Counted from the first letter of the stretch, positions 35,029-44,217 are shown. The stretch: 64,000 nt of DNA from Acidimicrobiales bacterium (GCA_036378675.1 DASUWA010000054.1:62001-126000), one strand, 5' to 3'. The notes: a model not told the origin generated them from the letters alone. A program made the numbers and translations.

Positions 35029-35513
35029 CGAACTCTCCGTTTGGCTGCGGCAGCCTGCACCATCCCGACGACCCAGCCGGCGAGCAGCACGGCAGCCCAT
35101 GTCCACGACACCGTCACCAGCAACACGATTGCGGCGACGACCACGGCAACCACGAGCAGCGCGGTCAGCGTCGACGCCAGCCTGCTCGAGCCCAACGCGC
35201 CGTCGGAGCCGAGATTGCCGCCGGCCGACCCGAACGGCGGAAGGTGGGCGAAAGGAGCTGAACGGCGGCGTCCGTTGTCGCGTGCGCGGCGATGCCGCCT
35301 CTGATCCTCGCCCGGAGCGGACGGATCGGCGATCCGCAGTATGGGGAGGTCGGACAGAACCGCGTCAAGCTCCTCGAGGCGTTCGGCGGCCATCGCCTTT
35401 TCGATGCGGCGGCCGTATTCGTCCATGTCGATCCTGCCGGCGGCGCAGTGCCGCCTCAGCTCGTCGACGGTCCTCTGCCTCTCCGTGTCCGACACTCGCA
35501 TCCTGCTTCGCAT
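35025..35513 (-). CDS. DUF1707 protein with C-terminal membrane segment
   Basis: 162 residues. The N-terminal DUF1707 domain (MRVSDTERQRTVDELRRHCAAGRIDMDEYGRRI) is followed by a polar stretch and two hydrophobic segments (about 108-128, 131-148). DUF1707 domains are common in actinobacteria; SHOCT-like, no known activity. It overlaps the quinone oxidoreductase gene by 4 bp tail to tail. Confidence 0.86.
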   Translation of the reverse strand: MRSRMRVSDTERQRTVDELRRHCAAGRIDMDEYGRRIEKAMAAERLEELDAVLSDLPILRIADPSAPGEDQRRHRRARDNGRRRSAPFAHLPPFGSAGGNLGSDGALGSSRLASTLTALLVVAVVVAAIVLLVTVSWTWAAVLLAGWVVGMVQAAAAKRRVR

Positions 35514-35546
35514 CGTAGAGCGCCGGACGTTGTTCCGGGTAAGGGC

Positions 35547-36416
35547 CTAGGTAGGCCGGGATCTCGATTCGTGGACCGTGCGGCCCGCCTCCGACCGGGC
35601 GAGCACGAACACGCCTACCGTCATGGCAGCCAGCGCGACGACCTCCAGAGCGATCGCCGGCCCGCTCGCCGAGATGGTCTCGCCAAACACGAAAACACCG
35701 ATAAGGATGCTCACGACGGGGTCGATCACCGACATCGGGGGAAGCGAGGCCTCGAGAGATCCCGCCTGGAATGCGCTCTGAGCGACGAGCATCCCGCCGA
35801 CTCCGGCCGCCGCAAGCGCGTACGGCGGCCAATGCCCCAGAAGGTGCAATACACCGCCAGACAACAGATGCGAGCTGGTCTTGGTCAGCCCGGCCGCCAG
35901 CCCGTACACGACGCCCGCGGAGGAGGACAGCAGCGCCGCCCTCTGCCAGGCGGGCCGCCCAAGGCTCGCCGCCACCATGAGAAAGGACAGGCCGCCGGTG
36001 CTGACGACCAGGAGCACCCACTCGACTCCCCCGGCATCCGGCCGGCCTTTCGACGGCTGGGCCACGGTTAGAAAGGCGGCGAGGCCGGCGCAGACCATCA
36101 TTGCGGCCACCCAGTCCCACCGTCCCAGGCGGCGACCGGACCACGCCGCTCCGATCGGCAAGGCGAATAGCAAGCCTAAGACGAGGAGAGGCTGGACGAC
36201 CACGAGCGGACCGTTTCCGAGTGCGATGAACTGAAATACGTAACCGCCGATGTCGCACCCGAATCCGAGCACCCAAATTGGGTTGCGAAGCAACCGGGTG
36301 AGCAGCCCGATCCGAAGAGCGGTCTCCTCGGGTTGGGCCGCTGCCCCCCGCTGCTGGAGGACCGAGGCCAGCGCGTACAGCAGCGCTGACAACAGCGCGC
36401 AGACCACGGCCAACAC
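35547..36416 (-). CDS. DMT-superfamily membrane protein (EamA-like)
   Basis: 289 residues with about ten hydrophobic segments arranged as two repeats; the start MLAVVCALLSALLYALASVLQQRGA is typical of actinobacterial DMT-type permeases with a Gln-rich cytoplasmic loop. Substrate unknown. It reads towards the DUF1707 gene, 33 bp away. Confidence 0.85.
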   Translation of the reverse strand: MLAVVCALLSALLYALASVLQQRGAAAQPEETALRIGLLTRLLRNPIWVLGFGCDIGGYVFQFIALGNGPLVVVQPLLVLGLLFALPIGAAWSGRRLGRWDWVAAMMVCAGLAAFLTVAQPSKGRPDAGGVEWVLLVVSTGGLSFLMVAASLGRPAWQRAALLSSSAGVVYGLAAGLTKTSSHLLSGGVLHLLGHWPPYALAAAGVGGMLVAQSAFQAGSLEASLPPMSVIDPVVSILIGVFVFGETISASGPAIALEVVALAAMTVGVFVLARSEAGRTVHESRSRPT

Positions 36417-36501
36417 GCCGGAAGGCTACGGCATCCAGTAGACGGGTGAGCGGCGGTACGCGGCGGTACCGGATCCGTGCGAGACTTCCGGGTCGTTGCT
36501 C

Positions 36502-36584
36502 GGGCGCGTGGTGGAACGGTAGACACAGCGGGCTTAAACCCTGCTGCTCTTGCGAGCATGAGGGTTCGACTCCCTCCGCGCCCA
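36502..36584 (+). tRNA. tRNA-Leu (anticodon UAA)
   Basis: 83 nt. Acceptor stem GGGCGCG/CGCGCCC, anticodon loop CTTAAAC (TAA), a long variable arm, T arm GAGGG-TTCGACT-CCCTC and discriminator A. No CCA is encoded. It reads TTA, a rare codon in this GC-rich genome. Located between the DMT gene and the MFS gene. Confidence 0.93.
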
Positions 36585-36611
36585 CTGCGAACTGACTGAC
36601 CCGGCGGGCCC

Positions 36612-38150
36612 CTAGAGAGGGACGCCTGGAGGATCCGGCCAGGCGGGCGGAGGCGCCGGATCCACCCCGCGCCTCTGCCCCTCGGTGCGGATGCGCTGGC
36701 CGGGGAAGCGTTGCCGGTCGCGAGACGCGGACGCCGTCGCAACGTCGCGGGGGTAGGTCTTCATCGCTCTCAGGAGGATCACTCCGCTAGCCAAAAGGAG
36801 AATCAGGGTCAGCGAGAAGGTGAGCTGGAGCCCCCTTCGGCCGTGGCCGAGGATCGAGTTCGACATCACGCCGAAGATCGGCGGGGCAAGGGATTGAGCC
36901 CCGGTCCGAAGAGCAGTTCGTATGCCTTCTGCGCGGCCCCATAGAAGAGGCGGCACGATGTCGAGCCGGGCAGCGTCGATCGGTGGGTTCTGCGCCGAGA
37001 GCATGAACGCGGCCGCAGTCAGATAAGGCAGAGCCGTCAGTGTCTGCCTGGTCAGTATCGCCGGCAGGAACAGAATGCTCGCGAGGATCGCGGCGACTCC
37101 TGGGACGAAAACTCTCGCGTTGAGGAACCCGCGCTTCAACAGACGGTCGCTCAGCGAACCGGCGACGATGGTTCCGAGGACCGCGCCGGCGCCAAGCACG
37201 AACAGCAACAGGTTCGCAAGGGCTTGCGCCACCCCGTATTGCAATTTGACGTACTCGACCGCAAAGGTCTCGATGCCTGACAGGTAGAAGTACCCGGACG
37301 CGCTGGCCACGATGAGGATCACGTTCGTGCGGATACCGAGAACGGCCCTCGCCGCCTGCATGATCCCGTACGTCCGCGCCTCCGGCCCGATCACCTTGTC
37401 CTCGTCCGGTTTGATGCCGCGTTCCTCCGCCAGCTTCTGCGCGTCGGTCGGATCCTCCGGGACCTCCTCCCCGGGCGGTACCCCCGTCCTGAGCGGTTTC
37501 TGACTGCCCCGGGCGGGCTCGGGCAACCGGAAGACTCTCCACGCCAGGTAGAGGGCCGGTATCGCCAAGAACACGAACGCCGCCCTCCATGAGAGCGCGG
37601 CGATGTCTCCTGCAACGGCGAAGCCGACCCCGGCCCCGGCAAGCTCGCCGGTCAGGATGAAACTGTAGATACGCCCCCGCTCTTCGCCTCCGAAATAGTC
37701 GCCTACGAGAGAGGCGACGATCGGTCCGGCCGCAGCGGTACCTGCACCCAGGAAGAGACGGGCGAGCAGCAGCTTGGAAAAAGAAGTCGCCGTTGCGCTC
37801 CACACCATCGCCACACCCCAGGCGACGATGGTCACCCCGAGGATGCGGGTTCGTTTGAACCGGTCTGCCAATATCCCGAACGGGACGCTGGCGACCGCGG
37901 CAACCAGCGAACTGACCGCGACAAGAAGTCCGATATCGGCGTTGTCGATGTGCAAAGACGAACGAAGCTGCGTGGCCGCGGCGCCAACCGTCGACGAGTC
38001 CGCGCTGTTGAGCGCCAGGACGGCTGCGAGCACGACTATGATCCGCCGGCGTTCGGCACCGCCGAGTATGTGGTCAAGATGGCGTTCGGTCGACCCAGCC
38101 ACCCGACCGGCGAGGCGGCGCCACCGATGACCAGAGTCCCCGTTCTGCAT
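36612..38150 (-). CDS. MFS transporter (spinster-like)
   Basis: 512 residues, twelve predicted helices. Motif A-like GILADRFKRTRILG after helix 2 and GERGRIYSFI-type segments indicate the major facilitator superfamily; the overall pattern is like lipid or multidrug MFS proteins of the spinster group. Long cytoplasmic loop (about 220-265) between the two halves and basic N-terminus. Substrate unknown. Convergent with tRNA-Leu. Confidence 0.86.
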   Translation of the reverse strand: MQNGDSGHRWRRLAGRVAGSTERHLDHILGGAERRRIIVVLAAVLALNSADSSTVGAAATQLRSSLHIDNADIGLLVAVSSLVAAVASVPFGILADRFKRTRILGVTIVAWGVAMVWSATATSFSKLLLARLFLGAGTAAAGPIVASLVGDYFGGEERGRIYSFILTGELAGAGVGFAVAGDIAALSWRAAFVFLAIPALYLAWRVFRLPEPARGSQKPLRTGVPPGEEVPEDPTDAQKLAEERGIKPDEDKVIGPEARTYGIMQAARAVLGIRTNVILIVASASGYFYLSGIETFAVEYVKLQYGVAQALANLLLFVLGAGAVLGTIVAGSLSDRLLKRGFLNARVFVPGVAAILASILFLPAILTRQTLTALPYLTAAAFMLSAQNPPIDAARLDIVPPLLWGRAEGIRTALRTGAQSLAPPIFGVMSNSILGHGRRGLQLTFSLTLILLLASGVILLRAMKTYPRDVATASASRDRQRFPGQRIRTEGQRRGVDPAPPPAWPDPPGVPL

Positions 38151-38179
38151 CCGCCTCTACCCTATGGGCTGGACGCGCT

Positions 38180-38207
38180 GGAGGGGCCCTGCACGTAGGG
38201 CCCCTCC
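38180..38207 (-). terminator. Strong hairpin terminator after sodN
   Basis: Perfect 11-bp stem GGAGGGGCCCT/AGGGCCCCTCC with a 6-nt loop, 18 bp past the sodN stop and before the MFS start. No T-tract. Confidence 0.65.
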
Positions 38208-38224
38208 GGACAGATACGGAAGCT

Positions 38225-38641
38225 CTACTTCTTGGTTTCCCAGAAGATCTTGTCGATCTCCGCGATCTTCGCCAGAAGGTCGTCCGCGGCCGCGGTGTCG
38301 TTGGTCTTCTTGGCTTCTCCGGCGGCCTTTGTCGCGTTCCAGAAGAGCTCGTGCAGCTGCGGGTACTTCTCGAGATGAACCGGCTTGAAGTAATCGGTCC
38401 ACAGCACCCACAGATGGTGCTTTACAAGTTCGGCCCGCTCCTCTTTGATGAAGACCGCTCGGGTCTTGAACACGTTGTCATCCGAGGCATTGAACTTCTC
38501 CATGCAACCCTTGACAGATTCCGCCTCGATACGCGCCTGAGCCGGGTCGTAGACCCCGCACGGGAGATCGCAGTGTGCGTATCCGGTGCGCGGTTCGCTC
38601 AGACGATCGGCGAAGCTGAGGGCGCGAGAAACAAGCGACAT
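38225..38641 (-). CDS. sodN: Nickel superoxide dismutase
   Basis: 138 residues. The 22-residue propeptide is followed by mature HCDLPCGVYDP: after cleavage His23 becomes the N-terminal nickel ligand together with Cys24 and Cys28. It dismutates superoxide in the cytoplasm. The maturation protease gene (sodX) lies divergently 17 bp away. AGGAG lies 8 nt before the ATG. Expression is probably nickel-dependent as in Streptomyces, though no Nur box was identified. Confidence 0.96.
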   Translation of the reverse strand: MSLVSRALSFADRLSEPRTGYAHCDLPCGVYDPAQARIEAESVKGCMEKFNASDDNVFKTRAVFIKEERAELVKHHLWVLWTDYFKPVHLEKYPQLHELFWNATKAAGEAKKTNDTAAADDLLAKIAEIDKIFWETKK

Positions 38642-38645
38642 AGCC

Positions 38646-38653
38646 GGAGCTCC
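38646..38653. promoter_or_regulatory. Shared palindromic ribosome-binding site
   Basis: GGAGCTCC is its own complement and lies between the divergent start codons of sodN and sodX, giving a Shine-Dalgarno GGAG to both genes (8-9 nt spacings). Only 17 bp separate the two starts. Confidence 0.65.
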
Positions 38654-38658
38654 TATCC

Positions 38659-39084
38659 ATGGTTTGTGAACGCCCTCACCCTACCCAGTCTCCCGGACGC
38701 CGCAGAACCCGAAGGCTCGGTTTCACCCTGGGCGTTGCGGCGATGATCACCCTGGTCGGATCCAGCAGGTGGAGATTCCACCGGGTCGCGGTTTCGGGCG
38801 ACAGCATGCGCCCGGCCTTCGAGCCAGGCGACCGGATCCTGGTCGTTCCGGCCATCTGCGTGCGGCCCGGGCACGTAGTCGCCGTCCGTGATCCCAGACA
38901 ACCTGACCGACTGCTCGTCAAAAGGGTCCAGTCGATCGCGTCCGGGCTCGTGGATGTGAGGGGAGACAACCAGGGAGCCAGCACCGACAGCCGCGACTTT
39001 GGCCCGGTGCCCAGGTCGTCGGTGGCGGGGCGGGTGGTGTATCGATACGCCCCGCCCGAAAGGGCCGGACGGCTGCCGGGATAG
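38659..39084 (+). CDS. sodX: SodX-type nickel superoxide dismutase maturation protease
   Basis: 141 residues, signal peptidase I-like S26 fold. Ser49 in SGDSMRPAF and Lys88 in DRLLVKRV form the catalytic dyad. One hydrophobic segment (about 19-34). It is thought to remove the SodN propeptide to expose His23. Paired divergently with sodN, which makes the assignment firm. Confidence 0.9.
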   Translation: MVCERPHPTQSPGRRRTRRLGFTLGVAAMITLVGSSRWRFHRVAVSGDSMRPAFEPGDRILVVPAICVRPGHVVAVRDPRQPDRLLVKRVQSIASGLVDVRGDNQGASTDSRDFGPVPRSSVAGRVVYRYAPPERAGRLPG

Positions 39085-39110
39085 CGGCCGGATTGTGCGA
39101 AGCTCTTAGC

Positions 39111-39989
39111 GTGCCACCGGCCGGGCTATCCGAGCATCCGTCGCGAGGGGCTTCCCTCGTCCCGCTGCCGATCCCACGCGAGCAGAACGATCAGCTGGCC
39201 GAGGACCGTCTGAGCGACGTCGACGAGTGGGGCCGCTCGGAATCAACCCGAACCCTTCTGCGCCAGGTGTACCAACCGCTTTACCGGCACTGGTTCAGGG
39301 TGGAATGGGAGGGGCTCGAGAAGATTCCACGCGCAGGCGGAGCCCTGCTGATCGCCAATCACGCCGGCGCCATTCCGACCGACGCGCCGGTGATCATGCA
39401 CGGCGTTGAGGAAGAGCTCGGAAGACCCGTTTACGGCCTCGCCGACTTCCTGTTCCGATCGATGCCCGTCGTGGGGACCGCGTGGGCCCGAGGCGGGGGG
39501 GTCGCCGCCCACCCCGACAACGCTTACCGCTTGCTGCGCGACCAGCGCCAGCTGGTCCTCGTGTTCCCGGAGGGCACCAAGGGTACTGGCAAGATCTTCT
39601 CGGAGAGATACCGGCTCCGTCGTTTCGGTCGAGGGGGGTTCGTCGAGATTGCAATGCGCGCCGGAGTGCCCGTCGTACCGATGGTGGTCATCGGCGCCGA
39701 GGAGACCATGCCTCTGCTCACCAAATCGAACCGGCTGGCTCGAATCCTGCACGTTCCCTACGTGCCGATCACCGCGAACATGCTGCTGCTCGGCCCGCTG
39801 GGGTTGCTCGGTTACTTCCCGGCGAAGATCAAGATCCGGGTTCTCGATCCGGTGTTCTTCGACATCGAGCCCGACCAGGACCGGTATCCGAAGAGCCGTG
39901 TATTCGAAGAGGCCGAATCGATAAGGCGAAACATGCAGTCGAACATCTACGACATGCTGCGCCAGCGGCGCAGCGTGTGGTTCGGGTAA
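39111..39989 (+). CDS. Lysophospholipid acyltransferase-like (PlsC family)
   Basis: 292 residues from GTG 39111 (TTG 39093 would be six longer). NHAGAIPTD is the catalytic His/Asp block, with six residues between His and Asp rather than four; FPEGTKGTGK is the substrate loop. It probably acylates a lysophospholipid or glycerol-phosphate at the inner membrane. It is followed 4 bp later by an epimerase gene, the same pair as Rv0502/Rv0501 of Mycobacterium in reversed order. Confidence 0.86.
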   Translation: MPPAGLSEHPSRGASLVPLPIPREQNDQLAEDRLSDVDEWGRSESTRTLLRQVYQPLYRHWFRVEWEGLEKIPRAGGALLIANHAGAIPTDAPVIMHGVEEELGRPVYGLADFLFRSMPVVGTAWARGGGVAAHPDNAYRLLRDQRQLVLVFPEGTKGTGKIFSERYRLRRFGRGGFVEIAMRAGVPVVPMVVIGAEETMPLLTKSNRLARILHVPYVPITANMLLLGPLGLLGYFPAKIKIRVLDPVFFDIEPDQDRYPKSRVFEEAESIRRNMQSNIYDMLRQRRSVWFG

Positions 39990-39993
39990 AGAT

Positions 39994-41034
39994 TTGGGAC
40001 GCCGCATCCTCATCACGGGCCTCGCCACGTTCTGGGGCGGAAGGTTGGCCCAAGAGTTCGAACGGGATCCGCATTTCGAAGTGGTCGTCGGGTTGGACAG
40101 CGAAGAGCCGACTGTCGCGCTCGATCGGACTGAGTTCGTGCGTACCGACGACAACTATTCGATCCTGGCGAGACTCCTCAAAGCCACGCAGGTCGACACG
40201 GTGGTGCACGCGGGACTCGTCGTGAACTCGGCGCTCGTGCCTGAGAGACGGATCCACGAGAAGAACGTGATCGGCACGATGAACCTTGTCGCGGCGGCCG
40301 GCTCCGAGGAGAGCCGGGTTCGTTCGCTGGTCGTAAAGTCCTCCTCGCTCGTGTATGGATCGTCGCGCCAGGATCCCACCTGGTTTCGCGAGGAAACACC
40401 GCGAACATCTTCTGCCCGTACCCGCATCGAGCGTTCCTTGGTAGAGGCGGAGAGCTACCTGCGGTCTTTCGCCGAGGACAATCCTGGAGTCGGTGTCGCG
40501 GTCCTACGCTGCGCCAACGTCCTGGGAAACCATCTGACCACTGCGCTGTCCAGAGCTATCTCCATGCCGGCGATACCGACGATCGCCGGCTTCGACCCGC
40601 AGATTCAGTTCGTCGAACAGGAAGACGTCGTTCGGGCGATTCGGTTTGTCGTGGATTCGGGCCTCGAGGGGGCGTACAACGTCGCCGCTGACGGCCGGTT
40701 GCCGTGGTCAGAAGTCCGCGCGATCGCCGGGAAGTTGCCGCTCTACCTGAGCCCGGTGGCCACCGGATTCGCTGCCGCACCGCTCAAACGAATTGGCCTG
40801 CTGAACCTTCCGCCTGAAGCGCTCGACCTGCTCCGTTACGGCCGGGGAGTCGACAACAGCAAGCTGAAGTCGGCGGGATTCCGCTACATGTTCACGACTG
40901 CCGGCGCGGTCCGCCACTTCGTCGAGGAGCTACGGCTTCGCGGAGTCGTGGGAGAACCCGAGCCGGCGTACCGGTACGAGGGCGACGTCGAGGCGTTCTT
41001 CCGCCACTCCCCCGCCGTGGTCCGGAGCACCTAA
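39994..41034 (+). CDS. NAD-dependent epimerase/dehydratase (extended SDR)
   Basis: 346 residues. Nucleotide-binding ITGLATFWGGRLA near the N-terminus (a TGxxxxxGG variant), then HAGLVVNS and VYGSS. The Tyr-x-x-x-Lys pair is not obvious, so catalysis may differ from sugar epimerases. TTG start. It pairs with the acyltransferase gene 4 bp upstream and probably acts on a nucleotide sugar or lipid precursor. Confidence 0.84.
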   Translation: MGRRILITGLATFWGGRLAQEFERDPHFEVVVGLDSEEPTVALDRTEFVRTDDNYSILARLLKATQVDTVVHAGLVVNSALVPERRIHEKNVIGTMNLVAAAGSEESRVRSLVVKSSSLVYGSSRQDPTWFREETPRTSSARTRIERSLVEAESYLRSFAEDNPGVGVAVLRCANVLGNHLTTALSRAISMPAIPTIAGFDPQIQFVEQEDVVRAIRFVVDSGLEGAYNVAADGRLPWSEVRAIAGKLPLYLSPVATGFAAAPLKRIGLLNLPPEALDLLRYGRGVDNSKLKSAGFRYMFTTAGAVRHFVEELRLRGVVGEPEPAYRYEGDVEAFFRHSPAVVRST

Positions 41035-41675
41035 GTTCCGTCGTCGGCGAGGATCCAATCGGCTAGATAGGCGTCGCGTCGCTCTGCCCACTCCTCGGCG
41101 GTGATCGCGTATCGGACGTGGTCCTCCCATACTCCGTTGATCTGGAGATAGCGAACAGCGATGCCCTCGTTTCGAAGCCCGAGCTTCTCCGCGACTCGAT
41201 GGCTAGGTCGGTTCCTCGGGATGATCGACGCTTGAAGCCGGTGCAGTGCGAGGTCCTCGAACGCGAAGCGGCAGAGAACCACGAACGCCTCCGGCACGTA
41301 CGAGTTGCCGGCTACGGCTTCGTCGATCCAGTACCCGACGTAAGCGTTCTGGTACGGGCCGCGCTGCACCGTACCCAAGTTGATCTCACCTGCGAATCGC
41401 TCTCGGTCCCGTCCGACGAAGATGCCGAACCCGTACCCGCTGCCGAGCTGGCGCTCGCGCTCGCGGGCGCCGCACCTTGCAGCGAAGACGCGCCGGTCTT
41501 CGGTCGCGTCGGGTTGTCCCGGAAGCGGACGAGGCTCCCACTTGACAAGCCAGTCCCGCGAGCGGACACGCACTTCCCTCCAGGCATCGAAGTCCGAGGG
41601 AGCGAGTGGCCGCAACAGCACCCGTCTGCCGGTGAGCGCAGGTGCCGAGGTCCGGTTGCTCCCGAGCCAGCTCAC
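41031..41675 (-). CDS. GNAT acetyltransferase (RimJ/RimL type)
   Basis: 214 residues from GTG 41675, whose GTGA overlaps the aminotransferase stop. RRVLLRPLAPSDF, AYVGYWIDEAVAGNSY and NRPSHRVAEKLGLRNEG (motif A) are the usual RimJ/RimL acetyl-CoA-dependent N-acetyltransferase segments. Substrate could be a protein N-terminus or amino group; unknown. Convergent with the epimerase, 4-bp overlap. Confidence 0.88.
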   Translation of the reverse strand: MSWLGSNRTSAPALTGRRVLLRPLAPSDFDAWREVRVRSRDWLVKWEPRPLPGQPDATEDRRVFAARCGARERERQLGSGYGFGIFVGRDRERFAGEINLGTVQRGPYQNAYVGYWIDEAVAGNSYVPEAFVVLCRFAFEDLALHRLQASIIPRNRPSHRVAEKLGLRNEGIAVRYLQINGVWEDHVRYAITAEEWAERRDAYLADWILADDGT

Positions 41676-42751
41676 CGGCCAAGTATTTCGCCGAGGGCGG
41701 CGAGAAGGAGCGTCACGTTGCGGGCGCGAGCGGTGTGGCCCATGCAGCCGATCCGCCACACCTTGCCGGCCCACGGTCCTACCCCGCCTCCGATCTCGAT
41801 CCCGTAATGGTTCAGCAGCGTCCTCCGAACAACGGCGTCATCCACGCCTTCGGGCACGAGAACCGTGGTGAGCTCGGGGAGACGATGGCCTTCGGCGGCC
41901 CACAGCTCCAATCCGATTTTCTGGAGTCCGTCTTGCAGCTGACGGCCACATTCGGCATGCCGGGCCCACGCAGCCTCGAGCCCCTCCTCGAGGAGTGCGC
42001 CCAGTGCTGCATGAAGGGACATGATCATCGCGATCGGCGCGGTGTGGTGGTACTTGCGCGCCGTACCCGACGTGTAGTCGCCGATCATTCCGAGGTCGAG
42101 GTACCAGCTTTGAGGGGCCGGGTTCCTGCGCTCCCATGCAACCGATCCGAGAGTGAACGGAGCCAGCCCCGGCGACACGCCCAGGCATTTCTGGGTCCCG
42201 CTGTAGGCGACGTCGATCCCCCAGCCGTCTATGTCAACCGGGATGCCGCCCAGGGACGTGACACAGTCCGACAGCACCAGCGCGTCCTTCTTGCCGGCTG
42301 CCACGGCTGCAACATCGTTTCGGACACCGGTACTCGTTTCGGCGTGCACCAGGGCGATCACCTTGGGCGAGGGATGCGCCGAGAGGAGCACGTCCGGATC
42401 GACCGGTCCGCCCCACGGGAAGTCCACCCGAACGACTTCGGCCCTGCAGCGGCTGGCCACGTCACACATGCGCTCGCCGAACAGCCCGTTGACGCCGACG
42501 ACGACCGTGTCACCCGGGCTGACCAGGTTCACGAACGCGGCCTCCATGCCGGCCGACCCGGTACCCGACACGGGAAGAGTGAGCAGGTTCGCGGTCTGCC
42601 ACACCTTGCGCAGTCGTTCGCACGTCTCGTCGAGGATCCGGATGAACTCTGGGTCGAGGTGCCCGAGCATCGGCCGGGTAAGCCCCTCGGTCGCCTCCGG
42701 GTACGGGTTGCAAGGCCCGGGGCCCATCAGAATTCGGTCGGAGAGAACCAT
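41672..42751 (-). CDS. Class V aminotransferase (alanine/serine-glyoxylate type)
   Basis: 359 residues from ATG 42751 (MVLSDRILMGPGP). SGTQKCLG carries the PLP-binding Lys. LLTLPVSGTGSAGMEAAFVNL and the C-terminal GVGPWAGKVWRIGCMGH are typical of alanine-glyoxylate/serine-pyruvate aminotransferases. It converts glyoxylate and an amino acid into glycine; glyoxylate also arises from the methylmalyl-CoA lyase in this genome. Overlaps the GNAT start. Confidence 0.9.
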   Translation of the reverse strand: MVLSDRILMGPGPCNPYPEATEGLTRPMLGHLDPEFIRILDETCERLRKVWQTANLLTLPVSGTGSAGMEAAFVNLVSPGDTVVVGVNGLFGERMCDVASRCRAEVVRVDFPWGGPVDPDVLLSAHPSPKVIALVHAETSTGVRNDVAAVAAGKKDALVLSDCVTSLGGIPVDIDGWGIDVAYSGTQKCLGVSPGLAPFTLGSVAWERRNPAPQSWYLDLGMIGDYTSGTARKYHHTAPIAMIMSLHAALGALLEEGLEAAWARHAECGRQLQDGLQKIGLELWAAEGHRLPELTTVLVPEGVDDAVVRRTLLNHYGIEIGGGVGPWAGKVWRIGCMGHTARARNVTLLLAALGEILGR

Positions 42752-42774
42752 GGCCGTCGATGCTAGACGGCAGG

Positions 42775-44217
42775 TCAGCCCATCCCGCCCTGCGGTCCGA
42801 CCAAGCTCATCACCATCCCGTCGAGGATGTCGGCCTCCGAGGTGAGACAAGCGTCGAAACCGAAGTGGCGCATGATCTCGGCGAGCACGAGGGTGCCGCC
42901 CACTATGACGTCCGCCCGGTCGGCCTCCATCCCGGGGCGCCGGCGACGCTCGGCCGCGGGTTCGCCGCCCAGCACCTTCAAGAGGTTCTCCACGCTCGCC
43001 CGTGTCAGCGTGTGGTGGTGAACGCGCGCGCGGTCGTAGTGGTCGAGGCGCTGCTCGATGGCCGCGAGCGCGGCAACGGTGCCGGCGAGCCCGAGAAGGG
43101 TCCTCGCGTCGCGAAGGGAGGGATGTGCCGCTGAAGTTTCGTCGAGAAGTCCAGCAACGAAGCTACGAGCGGCACCGACGCTGGCGGGGGTCGGCGGATC
43201 CTCGGCGAGGAACCGCTCGGTGATCCGCACACAGCCGATCTGAAGGGAGCGCACGATCGACGGAGATCCGCCGGCGGCGTCACCGAAGGCGATCTCCGTT
43301 GAGCCCCCGCCGATATCGGCCATGAGCCAGGGGCCGGTAGCCGGGTCGAGTTCGCGTGTCGCTCCCACAAATGAAAGGCGACCCTCCTCGTCTCCGCCGA
43401 GCAGCTCGGGGTGAGCACCGATGACCTCGGTCGCTCCGGAGAAGAACTCTTCCCGGTTGCTCGCGTCCCGGGCGGCTGACGTGGCTGCCATCCTCGCCCT
43501 GGTCACCCCGTGCCGGTCCATGACCGTGCGGTACTCGCGGAGAACCGAAAGAGTGCGTTCGATCGCGCCGGCGCTGAGCCGGTTGTTCACATCGACGCCC
43601 TCCCCAAGCCGGGTTATGCGCATCAGCCGCTCGATCGGGTTGCCGTCGGAGGCGGCGACCAGCAGACGCGTGGAGTTGGTCCCGCAGTCGACCGCTGCGA
43701 CCGGACCACTGTCGTCGCCTGGCTGGTCTGAACTTGCCTGGTATGGGGGCGCGAACTCGCCGGCGAGCTGGTCGGCCACCCACCTCCCTACTGGATCGTT
43801 TCCGCCGGCGAGGTACCAGGCGTAATGAGCGTGCAGGCATTTGACCCCGCGTCGCGTACCGCCGACTCCACCTGCGGGCCGAGGGGCCGTCCAGCCGGAA
43901 GGCAGCTGAGCGTCGCGCTCACGAGCGTAAGTCTCGTGCGCCGCAGCGAGTGCTTTGGGGTCCACCGCGGCTTCGGCGGCGCGCACCCCGCCCGCGGCTT
44001 CGAGGCGGTCCACCGCGCGCCTGGCTCGCTCCCCGACCAGCCAGTAACGGGTAGGCATAGGAGTCCCGTCAGTGAGGACCGGGCCGTTGCAGATGACCAG
44101 CGGATCCCCGCCTTCGTCGCGAGCGACGACGGAGAATTCTCCCCGCGGTTCACGACCGAGTAGCTCGGCCACCCGCCTGCGGTCTGCCTCCCGTTGTCGG
44201 AAGTCCATTGCATTCAT
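42775..44217 (-). CDS. DUF501-Ppx/GppA fusion protein
   Basis: 480 residues. Residues 1 to about 155 match DUF501 (ELLGREPRGEFSVV, DGTPMPTRYWLVG, VKCLHAHYAWYLAGG). A short linker leads into a Ppx/GppA phosphatase from residue 173 (AAVDCGTNSTRLLV, ADIGGGSTEIAFG) that degrades polyphosphate or (p)ppGpp. In most actinobacteria these are two adjacent genes downstream of eno and ftsB; here one frame encodes both, with no stop between. It lies 31 bp after the end of the cox operon. MNAMDF start chosen; MDF is equally possible. Confidence 0.9.
   Translation of the reverse strand: MNAMDFRQREADRRRVAELLGREPRGEFSVVARDEGGDPLVICNGPVLTDGTPMPTRYWLVGERARRAVDRLEAAGGVRAAEAAVDPKALAAAHETYARERDAQLPSGWTAPRPAGGVGGTRRGVKCLHAHYAWYLAGGNDPVGRWVADQLAGEFAPPYQASSDQPGDDSGPVAAVDCGTNSTRLLVAASDGNPIERLMRITRLGEGVDVNNRLSAGAIERTLSVLREYRTVMDRHGVTRARMAATSAARDASNREEFFSGATEVIGAHPELLGGDEEGRLSFVGATRELDPATGPWLMADIGGGSTEIAFGDAAGGSPSIVRSLQIGCVRITERFLAEDPPTPASVGAARSFVAGLLDETSAAHPSLRDARTLLGLAGTVAALAAIEQRLDHYDRARVHHHTLTRASVENLLKVLGGEPAAERRRRPGMEADRADVIVGGTLVLAEIMRHFGFDACLTSEADILDGMVMSLVGPQGGMG

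Noticed and set aside
36502-36584. tRNA-Leu as an integration site of a mobile island
   Set aside because: The tRNA is intact, I see no repeated 3' tRNA end, and no integrase or phage gene is near.
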